Of a DNA stretch of 64,000 nucleotides, positions 56,294 through 64,000 are shown in pieces (the first letter of the stretch is position 1; every line of letters begins with the position of its first letter). The notes under the pieces were generated by a model that saw only the letters and a list, made by a program, of their open reading frames with translations, was not told where the DNA came from and did no database searches. Source of the stretch: an uncultured Rhodocyclaceae bacterium (GTDB lineage Bacteria > Pseudomonadota > Gammaproteobacteria > Burkholderiales > Rhodocyclaceae); the NCBI GenBank assembly GCA_907163075.1, contig CAJQTY010000001.1, positions 1,550,001 to 1,614,000 of the forward strand, written 5' to 3'. The position numbers were made by a program, and so were the translations under genes.

Positions 56294-57376
56294 ATGAGCC
56301 AAGCCAACGAACCGAAAGCCAGCACGATGATGCCTGCCGAACCACCTGCCGATCGCCTGCGCGAGCTCTTTCACCTGTGCCGCAGCAGCGGCAACACCGG
56401 CTTGCTGGCCCTGCTCGGCGTGCTCTTCCTGACCTTCTCGCTGTATCTGCCGGGACGCTTCGCAACGCATGACACGCTGGTCTCGATGATGTTCCAGCTC
56501 CCCGAACTCGGGTTACTCGCCCTGGCCATGCTGTTCCCGCTACTCAGCGGCGGCTTCAATCTGGCGATCATCGCGACGACGAACATGGGCGCGCTGATCA
56601 TGGCCTGGATCATGACCAGCTACATCGACAGCACCGGCAGCAACGCCGGTTTGATTGTGCTGCTGGCCCTGGTCGCCGGCTTCCTGGCCTGCCTCCTGGT
56701 CGGCGCCATTACCGGCTACCTGGTCGCCACGCTCAATACCCACCCGATCCTGGTCACGCTCGGCACGATGTCGATCATCAACGGAACCTGCGTCTGGCTG
56801 ACGCGCGGCAAGCCGATTGCCGGCTTTCCGGAAGTCTTGCAGTCGGTCGGCAACGCGATCTTCCTCGGCATCCCGCTTCCCTTCTGGCTCTTCGTCGCCG
56901 CCACCGTCGCCGTCGGGCTGCTGCTCTCGCGCACACGCTTCGGCATCAGCGTCTATATGGTCGGCTCCAACCTCGAAGCCACGCGCTACTCCGGGATCAA
57001 CACGCGCAACGTGCTGATCGGCATCTATACTGCGTCGAGCGTGCTGTGCTGGTGCGCCGCCATCCTGATGATGGCGCGCTTCAACTCGGCCAGCGCCGGT
57101 TATGCCGCCTCGTATCTGCTGATCACGGTACTTGCCGCCATCCTCGGCGGCGTCGATCCGAACGGCGGCTTCGGCAAGGTCTCCGGGCTCTTCATCGCGC
57201 TGCTCGTGCTGCAGGTGATTTCGAGCGGGCTCAATCTGCTTGGGGTGAATACGCAACTGACGCAAGCCACATGGGGCGGAACGATGATTGCCGTGATGCT
57301 GGTGCGCTACCTGATCGCCCGCTTCGGCTTGTTCAAACCCCGGCGCGCGGTCGCCAAATCCGCGCCCGGCGCCTGA
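56294..57376 (+). CDS. Sugar ABC transporter permease 2 (LsrD/RhaQ-like)
   Basis: The 360-residue product has LLSGGFNLAIIATTNMGALI, VGSNLEATRYSGINTRN and LGGVDPNGGFGKVSG, the landmarks of the second permease type. In the first motif GGFN replaces the usual GGID. It is paralogous to 30526-31602. It starts two bases after the previous stop and precedes the mutarotase-like gene by four bases, so the whole unit is one operon. Confidence 0.91.
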   Translation: MSQANEPKASTMMPAEPPADRLRELFHLCRSSGNTGLLALLGVLFLTFSLYLPGRFATHDTLVSMMFQLPELGLLALAMLFPLLSGGFNLAIIATTNMGALIMAWIMTSYIDSTGSNAGLIVLLALVAGFLACLLVGAITGYLVATLNTHPILVTLGTMSIINGTCVWLTRGKPIAGFPEVLQSVGNAIFLGIPLPFWLFVAATVAVGLLLSRTRFGISVYMVGSNLEATRYSGINTRNVLIGIYTASSVLCWCAAILMMARFNSASAGYAASYLLITVLAAILGGVDPNGGFGKVSGLFIALLVLQVISSGLNLLGVNTQLTQATWGGTMIAVMLVRYLIARFGLFKPRRAVAKSAPGA

Positions 57377-57380
57377 AGCC

Positions 57381-58385
57381 ATGGCCGGGGCCAGCGAGTT
57401 TTACCGCATCGCCTGGGCGCACGGCGATGCCACGGTACGCGCTGTCGGCGGAATGATTGCGCCGGTTCATTTCGACCTGGGGAACGGACAGGTCATCTCC
57501 CCGCTGCATGTCGCGCCGTGGGCCGATACGCCCGGCGCCGACTGGCCACCGCTGCTCGCCGGACTGCGCGGCGAGTGGCCCTGCCTGCCCTTCGGGCCGG
57601 CGCACGTTCCGGACGAGCTTCCCGCCGGCTGGCATGGGCGCCAGCCTGAGGACCAGTGGGATCACGGCTATTGCGCGAATCATGCCTGGCATCTGGTCGA
57701 AAGCTCCAGTGCGCTGCTCTCGATCGCCATCGACCTTCCGCCCGGCGATCCCGTGGCGCGCCTGGAACGCACTATCCGTCCGCATGCGGATTCGCCGTCC
57801 ATCGAGGTCGAGCTCGTCATCCACCCGCGCCGCGCCGCGCTGATCCCCTTTGCCCTGCACCCGACCTTCGTGATGCCGGCTGATGGCGTCGAAATCGTCG
57901 GCGGCGGCTACGCTTCGGTACACACCTACCCGATGCCGACCGAACCAGGCGTCTCGCGCCTGCGTCCGAACTCGACGGCGGCTTCGCTCAGGGAACTGCC
58001 CTTGAACGGCAGTGAAACTCTCGATGTGACGCGTCTTCCGCTGCCCTTCAAGACCGAAGAACTGCTGCAGATCGCCGGCTGCAAGCCGCCTTTTGTTCTG
58101 CGCTACCCTGGCCAGCAGGCCGAAGTCCTGCTCGACTGGGATGCCGCGCAGTTGCCCGACGCCCTGCTGTGGATCAGCAACGGCGGACGCGGCCACGCCC
58201 CGTGGTCGGGCTCCCACTACGCGCTGGGCATCGAGCCCTGCAATAGCTGCTTCGACCTGAGCCGCGTCGCCCTCCCCGCGGTCGAGCACCCGCTGGCCAA
58301 ACGCGGCGGTTTGCGCCTGCAGGCCGGCGTCGCCATGCGTATCGCCTACCGGCTGTCGGCTCGATTGGTACTGACAAGCGCCTGA
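57381..58385 (+). CDS. Aldose 1-epimerase superfamily protein
   Basis: The 334-residue product looks like a galactose mutarotase-type beta-sandwich (GGMIAPVHFDLGNGQVISPL, PCLPFGP, DHGYCANHAWHLVE, PFALHPTFVMP, SHYALGIEPCNSCFDL). His in FALHPTF and Glu in LGIEPCN are plausible catalytic residues. It would speed anomer exchange of the imported sugar. It is the last gene of the importer operon. No T-rich terminator follows; a nested GC-rich hairpin lies at 58403-58438. Confidence 0.78.
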   Translation: MAGASEFYRIAWAHGDATVRAVGGMIAPVHFDLGNGQVISPLHVAPWADTPGADWPPLLAGLRGEWPCLPFGPAHVPDELPAGWHGRQPEDQWDHGYCANHAWHLVESSSALLSIAIDLPPGDPVARLERTIRPHADSPSIEVELVIHPRRAALIPFALHPTFVMPADGVEIVGGGYASVHTYPMPTEPGVSRLRPNSTAASLRELPLNGSETLDVTRLPLPFKTEELLQIAGCKPPFVLRYPGQQAEVLLDWDAAQLPDALLWISNGGRGHAPWSGSHYALGIEPCNSCFDLSRVALPAVEHPLAKRGGLRLQAGVAMRIAYRLSARLVLTSA

Positions 58386-58475
58386 ATCTGCGTCATTATT
58401 GCCGGGGATCAGCCGGCGTGCGGCCGGCGACGGATCCCGATCGATTCGAGGAGATTTCAAACGGCCTGCCCGACA

Positions 58476-59333
58476 TTGCGCCTGCCCGGCGTTGCGCTCA
58501 TTCGCCGGCTCGCGCCGGTGCTGCTGTTCGCCTTGGCGCCGGCTGCGCAGGCGCAGGACTCTCCGCCAGGCTATATCGAAGCGCCGCGCGTTGTCGCCGC
58601 GCTGGCGCAGGGCTTCGCCGCCGAGCGCGGCATTGGCCTGCGGAAGAACCCCGGCCTGGCCATCGAACTCTATTGCGACGCGGCAACGATGGGCAGCTCG
58701 GAGGGTTTCTTCCGGGTCGGACGCATGCTGCTCAAAGGTCCGCCCGGACTCCGCAATCCCCGGCTGGCGAACGCCTATCTCGCGCTCGCGGCGCGCCTTG
58801 GCCACCGGGAAGCGAGCATGCTCCACAACCCGCTGGTCGAGAATGCGAATATCGATGAGATATGCAGCACGCTATACGGCGAAGCCGGGCAGACGAGGTT
58901 CGATCTCGACGGCTATATCGCCGGGCTGGCGCTGACCAAGCGCAACGTCGCCACGCTGATCCGCAGAACGGCGCCGCACTACGGGGTCGATGCGCGAATG
59001 GCGCTGGGCATTGCCCTCGCCGAATCGAACCTCGATGCCGGCGCCGTTTCGCCGAAAAACGCGCAGGGCGTGATGCAACTCATCCCCGCTACGCAGGAAC
59101 GTTTTGGCGTAAAAAACGCCTTCGATCCGGAACAGAACATCAAGGGCGGGCTGGCCTACCTGAGGTGGCTGCACAACCGATTCCGCGGCAATCCGAAGCT
59201 GGTCGCCGCGGCCTACAATGCCGGCGAGGGAAACGTCGACCGCTACGGTGGGATTCCCCCCTTCCCCGAAACACAGCAGTACGTGCGGCGGGTACTCAAT
59301 TTCTCCGGGATCGCCCAGCGCCCGGCAGACTGA
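58476..59333 (+). CDS. Lytic transglycosylase (SLT domain), exported
   Basis: The 285-residue product has a signal peptide (cleavage after AQA, about residue 26), a Sel1-like helical stretch (about 50-115) and a C-terminal SLT domain. The domain has catalytic Glu in GIALAESNLDAGAVSPKNAQ, then GVMQLIPATQERFGV and LVAAAYNAGEGNVDRYGG. It cleaves peptidoglycan glycan strands. The start is unclear: the TTG at 58476 has no close ribosome binding site, while a perfect GAGGAG (58448-58453) is placed seven bases before an in-frame ACG at 58461. Confidence 0.88.
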   Translation: MRLPGVALIRRLAPVLLFALAPAAQAQDSPPGYIEAPRVVAALAQGFAAERGIGLRKNPGLAIELYCDAATMGSSEGFFRVGRMLLKGPPGLRNPRLANAYLALAARLGHREASMLHNPLVENANIDEICSTLYGEAGQTRFDLDGYIAGLALTKRNVATLIRRTAPHYGVDARMALGIALAESNLDAGAVSPKNAQGVMQLIPATQERFGVKNAFDPEQNIKGGLAYLRWLHNRFRGNPKLVAAAYNAGEGNVDRYGGIPPFPETQQYVRRVLNFSGIAQRPAD

Positions 59334-59434
59334 TTTCGGCCATTTCGGTGAACTGCCGTCAAGGCATGTGCTAGAGTGATTGCAGGAGGCTCGCGAGCCT
59401 CCACGGGATTGGGAGAAAGCGTCAACAAGAAAAT

Positions 59435-60343
59435 ATGAACAGTCTGCCCGCCCTTTTCAGCCTGCTCGCAGCGATGTTCCTGGTGGCTTGCGAGCGGCAG
59501 CCCGTCGAGAAACCGCTGCAGTACAGCAACGCGCCGGTGGGTGACAACACGGTTTCCTATCATCTGGCCGTCCATCCCCTGCACAACCCGGAAAAGCTCA
59601 GCACCGCCTATCAGCCCCTGGTCGATCATCTCAATCGCCAACTGACGGGCGACCGCATCGTGCTCGAAGCCTCGCGCGACTACCAGGCCTTCGAGCAGAA
59701 ATTCCGCGGCCGCGAGCCGGCATTCCTGCTCCCCAACCCCTGGCAGACGCTGCAGGCGATCAAGGTCGGCTATCACGTCATCGCCATCGCCGGCGATGCC
59801 GACGATTTCAGGGGACTGTTCATCATCCGCAAGGATAGCGGGATCAAACAGCCGGCCGACCTCAAGGGCAAGGTGGTGAGCTACCCGTCGCCGACCGCGC
59901 TGGCCGCCGCCATCATGCCCCAGTACTTCCTGCACACCCGGGGTATCGACATCGGGCGCGACATCCAGAATGTCTATGTCGGATCGCAGGAATCGTCGAT
60001 CATGAACGTCTATCTCGGCAAGTCCGCCGCCGGCGCCACCTGGCCGCCGCCGTGGCGCCTGTTTCAGAAGGACTACCCGGCCGAAGCCGCCCAGCTCGAG
60101 GTTGTCTGGCAAACGCCTCCGCTGATCAACAACTCGGTCATGGTGCGCGACGACGTTCCGGAGAATGTGCGCGAACAGGTCAGGCGCACCCTCCTCGAAC
60201 TGGCGCAGACGGCGCAGGGAAGGGCGATCCTCGACGGCATGCAGACCGCCCGCTTTCATGCTGCCGACGACGCCAGCTACGACGTCGTTCGAAAATACAT
60301 CGAGCGCTTCGAAAACGAGGTGCGCCCGGTGGAACGCAACTGA
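59435..60343 (+). CDS. PhnD-like phosphate/phosphonate-type binding lipoprotein
   Basis: The 302-residue product has a lipoprotein signal (LLAAMFLVAC, Cys at about residue 19). It continues as a type II periplasmic binding fold of the PhnD/PtxB family (LAVHPLHNPEKLSTAYQPLV, LNRQLTGDRIVLEASRDYQA, FLLPNPWQTLQAI, GKVVSYPSPTALAAAIMPQY). No ABC permease or ATPase follows. Instead the stop overlaps the start of a membrane GGDEF protein, so it probably presents a ligand to that sensor. Confidence 0.85.
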   Translation: MNSLPALFSLLAAMFLVACERQPVEKPLQYSNAPVGDNTVSYHLAVHPLHNPEKLSTAYQPLVDHLNRQLTGDRIVLEASRDYQAFEQKFRGREPAFLLPNPWQTLQAIKVGYHVIAIAGDADDFRGLFIIRKDSGIKQPADLKGKVVSYPSPTALAAAIMPQYFLHTRGIDIGRDIQNVYVGSQESSIMNVYLGKSAAGATWPPPWRLFQKDYPAEAAQLEVVWQTPPLINNSVMVRDDVPENVREQVRRTLLELAQTAQGRAILDGMQTARFHAADDASYDVVRKYIERFENEVRPVERN

Positions 60344-61998
60344 TGTTCGACCGGCTGCGGCAACTGCTGGCCGGCACGGTGCGCCGGCAACTGATCGTCG
60401 GCATGGTGCTGGTCGTCGCCTCGGCAATGTCGCTGCTGATCTGGGACATGACCCGCCGCCAGCAGAACGCCGTGCTCGAACAGCAGACCGATCACGCGGT
60501 CGCCCTCGCCCGCAGCGTAGCGGCGTCCTCCGCCGTGTGGGTCGCCGCACGCGATTTCAGCGGCTTGCAGGAAATCGTCCGCGGCCTGTCCTCGTATCCC
60601 GACCTGCGCTACGCCATTGTGCTCGACCTCAAGGGGCAGGTGCTGGCGCACAGCGATCCAGCGCGGCGCGGACAGTACCTGACCGAGCTGCCGCAAAAAT
60701 CCGAACTGACGATCATGCAGTGGACGATCGGACTGGCCGATGTGGCCAGTCCGATCGTGCTTGGCGGAAATCCGATTGGCTGGGTATGGATCGGTCTGTC
60801 GCGCGAGTCGGCTGACGCCAGGCTGTCGCAGATAACGCGCAACGGCATCTATTACGCGCTGATGGCAATTGCCCTGAGCGCGTTTTTTGCCGTCCTCGCC
60901 GGCCGCCACATGACACGCCGTCTTTACGTCATCCAGCAGGTAGCCGATGCCGTGCAATCGGGGCAGACCGGCTTGCGCGCGAACCTGAGCGGCGATGACG
61001 AGGCGGCGCAACTGGCCCGTCAATTCAACGGCATGCTGGATATCCTGGTACAGCGCGAAGAAGCCTTGAAGGAAAGCGAGGCGCTCCTGAACACCTCGCA
61101 GCACCTGAGCAAGATTGGCGGCTGGGAATGGGATGTCGACACGCGGACCATGACGTGGACCGATGAAACATATCGCATCCACGATCTGGCCCCGGGCAGC
61201 ATCGTACCGGGATCGGCCGAACATATCATGCAGAGTCTGGCGTATTTCCGTCCGGAAGACCGGGCGTTCATCCGTCAGGCCTTCGAACGGTGCGTCGAGC
61301 AGGGCGAACCCTACGATGTCGAAGTTCGCTTCAGCACTCCCGCGCGCCCCGACCTCTGGGTTCGCGCGACGGCTGCGGCGCTACGCCGCAAGGGCCGGAT
61401 CGTCAAGGTCTTCGGCAACATCATGGACATCACCGAGCGCAAGCAACTGGAAGAGGAGGTTCGACAACTGGCCTTCCACGATCCGCTCACCCAGTTGCCC
61501 AACCGTCGCCTGCTCAATGACCGCCTGCGCCAGGCGATGGCCGCCAGCGCGCGCAGCGGAAGCCATGGCGCACTGATGTTCCTCGACCTGGACAATTTCA
61601 AATCCCTGAACGACACCCACGGCCATGACGTGGGGGATCTGCTGCTGATTGAGGCGGCCGAGCGGCTGCAAGGATGCGTGCGCGAAATGGATACGGTCGC
61701 GCGCTTTGGCGGCGACGAGTTCGTGGTGATGATCAGCGAACTGGACGTCGACAAAGCCAGATCCGTTACCCAGGCCGGCATCATCGCCGAAAAAATCCGC
61801 GTCACCCTGTCCGAGCCTTACCAGCTGATCGTCAGGCGCCAGGGAAAAATGGAAGGCACCGTCGAGCATCACTGCACGGCAAGCATCGGTGTGAGCTTGT
61901 TTTTCGACCACGAAACGAGCCAGGAAGATATCCTCAAACGGGCGGATACGGCGATGTATCACGCCAAGGAGGCAGGACGAAACACCTTCCGCTTCTAA
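60343..61998 (+). CDS. Membrane diguanylate cyclase with HAMP, PAS and GGDEF domains
   Basis: The 551-residue product has a first membrane helix (LIVGMVLVVASAMSLLIWDM), a periplasmic sensor region (about 40-160), a second helix (about 165-190), HAMP (about 190-245), PAS (about 255-370) and GGDEF (about 380-550). The active-site RFGGDEFVVM is intact. REMD five residues upstream is a proper inhibitory I-site, so c-di-GMP feedback is expected. The ATG overlaps the upstream PhnD-like gene (TGATG), supporting a binding-protein-linked c-di-GMP sensor. Confidence 0.92.
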   Translation: MFDRLRQLLAGTVRRQLIVGMVLVVASAMSLLIWDMTRRQQNAVLEQQTDHAVALARSVAASSAVWVAARDFSGLQEIVRGLSSYPDLRYAIVLDLKGQVLAHSDPARRGQYLTELPQKSELTIMQWTIGLADVASPIVLGGNPIGWVWIGLSRESADARLSQITRNGIYYALMAIALSAFFAVLAGRHMTRRLYVIQQVADAVQSGQTGLRANLSGDDEAAQLARQFNGMLDILVQREEALKESEALLNTSQHLSKIGGWEWDVDTRTMTWTDETYRIHDLAPGSIVPGSAEHIMQSLAYFRPEDRAFIRQAFERCVEQGEPYDVEVRFSTPARPDLWVRATAAALRRKGRIVKVFGNIMDITERKQLEEEVRQLAFHDPLTQLPNRRLLNDRLRQAMAASARSGSHGALMFLDLDNFKSLNDTHGHDVGDLLLIEAAERLQGCVREMDTVARFGGDEFVVMISELDVDKARSVTQAGIIAEKIRVTLSEPYQLIVRRQGKMEGTVEHHCTASIGVSLFFDHETSQEDILKRADTAMYHAKEAGRNTFRF

Positions 61999-62373
61999 CG
62001 ACGAAGGGATGCTCAGCGGCGGTCACTGGTCAACAGGCTGTCGATCGCGGTCGCCGCTGAAAGCCGAAAAAGGAAGGGCTGTTATTTGAACTTCATTGGC
62101 ATGTCTCGGTGACAACGCCCGTCGAGTGCGAACGCCCTGGCTTACAACGCCTTTAGGCCACCTGGAGCTTGAGGACGCGATAGGCGAGTGCAATGCAAGT
62201 TGCGCCAACAAGTGCAAGTGCCAGGGCGAGCGCCCAAGCCCCTGCGTGCTGCACAACCAAGGCATGGATGCCCGCCCATCTTGAAGGACCGTGCCCTCAC
62301 CTTTCGAACGACATGGGAGCCTGGCCCCTTCCCTCCTCAAGACACTCCCGGTATCTCAGCGCGCGACGCCCAG
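61999..62373. other. Intergenic region without a supported gene
   Basis: TCAGCGGCG (62013-62021) and CGCCGCTGA (62052-62060) form a long-loop inverted repeat after the GGDEF gene. On the minus strand around 62150-62270 one frame encodes a hydrophobic stretch (AGAWALALALALVGATCIAL) ending YRVLKLQVA, without a clear start. It may be the remnant of a small membrane protein. Confidence 0.4.
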
Positions 62374-62691
62374 TTATGAAGCCACACTAAAAAACATTCT
62401 AAATTTAGCTTTCGTGCCACCCAAGTTTTTAACCTCGTAGTGAATTTCTGTTTCTATGTCTGTATCGCTAAACTGCGAGGTGCTCTTTTCGATGACTTTG
62501 AAAACTCGCCACAGTCTGGTGACTTCAAGCTGCGTATTTTGACTGAAGCCGCTGGTAGTGGATCCTGTGGCGAGTGGAACAGCGTTTGCGGACCAGACCG
62601 CATCTGCAGGGGTTGCATTGTTCCACCACCAGTGGCCAGTTTGACCAGCGTTGAGTTCCAGCGTATTCGTATGAAATACTTTGAGTCCCAT
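62374..62691 (-). CDS. Hypothetical protein of 105 residues
   Basis: The ATG at 62691 has an excellent GGAGG six bases before it, which strongly supports translation. The product has no signal peptide or membrane segment. It is rich in Thr, Asn, Trp and Phe (GHWWWNNATPADAVW, TEIHYEVKNLGG, KAKFRMFFSV) and looks like a beta-sandwich, perhaps a lectin-like or hydration-type fold. I do not recognise the family. It begins 95 bases from an attC-like element in matching orientation, so it might be a cassette gene. Its G+C is lower than that of the flanks. Confidence 0.6.
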   Translation of the reverse strand: MGLKVFHTNTLELNAGQTGHWWWNNATPADAVWSANAVPLATGSTTSGFSQNTQLEVTRLWRVFKVIEKSTSQFSDTDIETEIHYEVKNLGGTKAKFRMFFSVAS

Positions 62692-62785
62692 TGTCACCCT
62701 CCGTAAAAGGTGCAGTTAGTTAAGCAACTATAAGATGGCACCTGGTTTCACCTTATGCTCCATGCCTGCCGTACTTTGTTTTAAG

Positions 62786-62854
62786 GCCCAACGTAAAGCT
62801 CAACCGACGCTTGGAGCGAAGCGGAAAGCGGTCGGTTGGAGCGCAATGTCAGAA
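62786..62854 (-). other. attC-like integron recombination site
   Basis: Read on the minus strand, the element ends in GTTGGGC, a perfect GTTRRRY core (plus-strand GCCCAAC, 62786-62792). The inner arms GCTCAACCGAC-GC and GC-GGTCGGTTGGAGC pair with two unpaired bases, like the extrahelical bases of attC. The far core (plus-strand GTCAGAA, 62848-62854) matches five of seven. The size of 69 bases is normal. No integron integrase is present in the window. Confidence 0.5.
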
Positions 62855-63416
62855 CCCGCCCTCGCGTTCAAGCGAGCTTCCTCAGCCGAACACACCTACC
62901 CGGGCAGGACCTGCTCAGCCCTTCATCGCGTTCAGCATGTGGTCCATAAGCATAAAAGGGGCCGCACTCACATTCCAAAGGACAACCGCTTCTCCGGCGT
63001 AACCGGTTCATCCGCCACCTTTCAGCAGACACCTTGGGTTTTCCACAAACCATGCGCGCCCAATCCCCGAAATCATGGATCACCACCGCAATCCGCCAGG
63101 CGCGGCGCCTGGGTTGTTAGTGACCCACCAACACATCCTGCCAACAGCCGCTAAGTGATTGTTCGGGCGGAACTTGTAACGCACACACCGCCGCTCCGGG
63201 TGGGTCGCTGCAAACCCTCAGCCGTTCATGATATTCGGCCAATCCATTGTTTTTGTTGAAGCGCCCGGTTGGCATGGTTGCTGCGTGCATCGTCCGGGCC
63301 GGCAGGCTTGCGTCCCGCGCACCGTGGCGCTCAGCGTTCGCCGGTGGCGGGCGGCCGTACCGGCGGTTGCTGATTCATCACGGGCCAGCGCCCGAAAACC
63401 AGTGAGGAGAAAAAGT
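62855..63416. other. Accessory region before the sheath gene
   Basis: Short open frames on both strands lack convincing starts or domains; the minus-strand fragments next to the attC-like site could be a decayed cassette. The last 150 bases contain a sigma-54-like promoter (63269-63285) and the ribosome binding site of the sheath gene. Confidence 0.4.
63269..63285 (+). promoter_or_regulatory. Sigma-54-like promoter upstream of the sheath gene
   Basis: TTGGCATGGTTGCTGCG has GG and GC dinucleotides with exactly ten bases between them, and matches TGGCAyG-N-TGC at most conserved positions. It lies 132 bases before the ATG at 63417. The last base of the -24 core and parts of the -12 differ from consensus. 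Confidence 0.4.
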
Positions 63417-64000
63417 ATGCCCAGCTATCTGCACCCAGGCGTCTACGTCGAAGAGATTCCCAGCGGCGCCAAGCCCATCGAAGGCGTCTCCACCTCGGTG
63501 GCCGCGCTGGTCGGCTACACCACTGAAGGCCCCATCGGCGAAGCCACTCTGGTGCATAGCTGGGATGAGTTCAAGGCCCGTTTCGGCGAGATTCATTCGG
63601 CGACCGACCACCTCGGCCTGGCCGCCTTCAACTTCTTCCTGAACGGCGGGCGCGACGCCTACATCGCGCGCCTGGCGCAGAACGCCGCGGCCTCGACCCT
63701 GCCCGCCGCGAGAATGCCCGGCCGCGCCGCCGGCAGCGCCAGCGCGATCAACGTGCTGGCGATCACGGCGAACAGCGCCGGCGCCTGGGGCAACACTCTG
63801 CGCGTACGGGTCACAGCCAACGACGGCTACCGCTTCGCGCTCGAAGTCAGCCAGGCCGAGGGGGCTGATTCGAGCGTCGTCGAGTCGTTCAGCAACCTGT
63901 CGATGGACAGCTCCGACGCCGGCTACGTGCTCACCGTCGTAAACGGCAGCTCGCGCTACATCAAGGCCGATCTTTCCAGCGATCTGAAAGCCACGCCGGC
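63417..64000 (+). CDS. Contractile tail sheath protein, N-terminal part, cut by window end
   Basis: The frame runs to the window end (194 residues visible). The opening MPSYLHPGVYVEEIPSGAKP, then GVSTSVAALVGYTTEGP and FLNGGRDAYIARL, is the hallmark of phage-tail/extracellular contractile injection system sheath proteins. GAGGAGA precedes the ATG. It is probably the first gene of an eCIS or phage-tail-like particle operon continuing beyond the window. The large central insertion domain begins within the visible part. Confidence 0.9.
   Translation, partial: MPSYLHPGVYVEEIPSGAKPIEGVSTSVAALVGYTTEGPIGEATLVHSWDEFKARFGEIHSATDHLGLAAFNFFLNGGRDAYIARLAQNAAASTLPAARMPGRAAGSASAINVLAITANSAGAWGNTLRVRVTANDGYRFALEVSQAEGADSSVVESFSNLSMDSSDAGYVLTVVNGSSRYIKADLSSDLKATP

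Noticed and set aside
62023-62340. Minus-strand open frame of 105 codons after the GGDEF gene
   Set aside because: Low-complexity composition and no start signal. A different frame there has the better hydrophobic pattern, and neither is convincing.
62868-63086. Minus-strand frame ending just before the attC-like site, as a possible cassette gene
   Set aside because: The GTG start has no clear ribosome binding site, and the Cys- and Arg-rich sequence does not look like a stable protein. It may be decayed.

Overview
The window looks like a chromosomal segment of a betaproteobacterium, most likely in or near the Rhodocyclales. Evidence seen: mostly high G+C sequence, a kdsD-kdsC-lptC-lptA lipopolysaccharide operon, a PHA granule phasin, a type 2 pyrF, a two-gene prepilin cluster, several c-di-GMP/cAMP signalling proteins and short palindromic repeats containing GTAGGTCGGAAAAGC. 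The exact genus is an inference I cannot test here.

Layout. 0-9.2 kb: prepilin-like genes, a membrane class III adenylate cyclase, an orphan membrane histidine kinase, a LysR regulator and a PAS-GGDEF-EAL protein. 9.2-23.5 kb: housekeeping genes (kdsD, kdsC, lptC, lptA, phasin, a CinA-like protein, an EI24 membrane protein, hrpA, a MoxR ATPase with a frameshifted VWA partner, glnS, pyrF). 24-40 kb: a carbohydrate-catabolic block whose base composition is visibly lower in G+C. It holds two CUT2-type ABC importers, a frameshifted 6-phospho-3-hexuloisomerase-like SIS gene, a 2-hydroxyacid dehydrogenase, a DUF4432 (mutarotase-like) protein, a TIM-barrel sugar isomerase, a PfkB kinase and an RpiR regulator. 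40-48 kb: a type I dehydroquinase, an exported WD40-caspase protein flanked by two OmpA-domain proteins, a carboxylesterase and an RNase D-like exonuclease. 48-58.4 kb: a second, G+C-rich sugar locus with ribokinase, a D-allulose (psicose)/tagatose 3-epimerase, a ROK repressor, a FrcK-like P-loop kinase, a complete CUT2 importer and a mutarotase-like protein. 58.4-62 kb: a lytic transglycosylase and a PhnD-like lipoprotein coupled to a GGDEF protein. 62-64 kb: an accessory region with an unknown gene, an attC-like element and the start of a contractile tail sheath gene.

How the parts work together. The two sugar loci carry clearly paralogous importers (binding protein, double ATPase, two permeases) but different regulators, RpiR in the first and ROK in the second. 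In the first locus an inverted repeat CTTTAC-N16-GTAAAG is found at the promoters of the transcription units. In two of them it sits in identical register around TTGACA-18-GATAAT, which suggests one RpiR regulon. In the second locus the epimerase aligns residue for residue with the catalytic residues of Agrobacterium D-psicose 3-epimerase, suggesting import of D-allulose or a similar ketose, conversion to fructose, then phosphorylation.

No rRNA, tRNA, CRISPR array or complete insertion sequence was recognised. Two genes (VWA protein, SIS isomerase) are interrupted by single-base shifts that could be real or sequencing errors.
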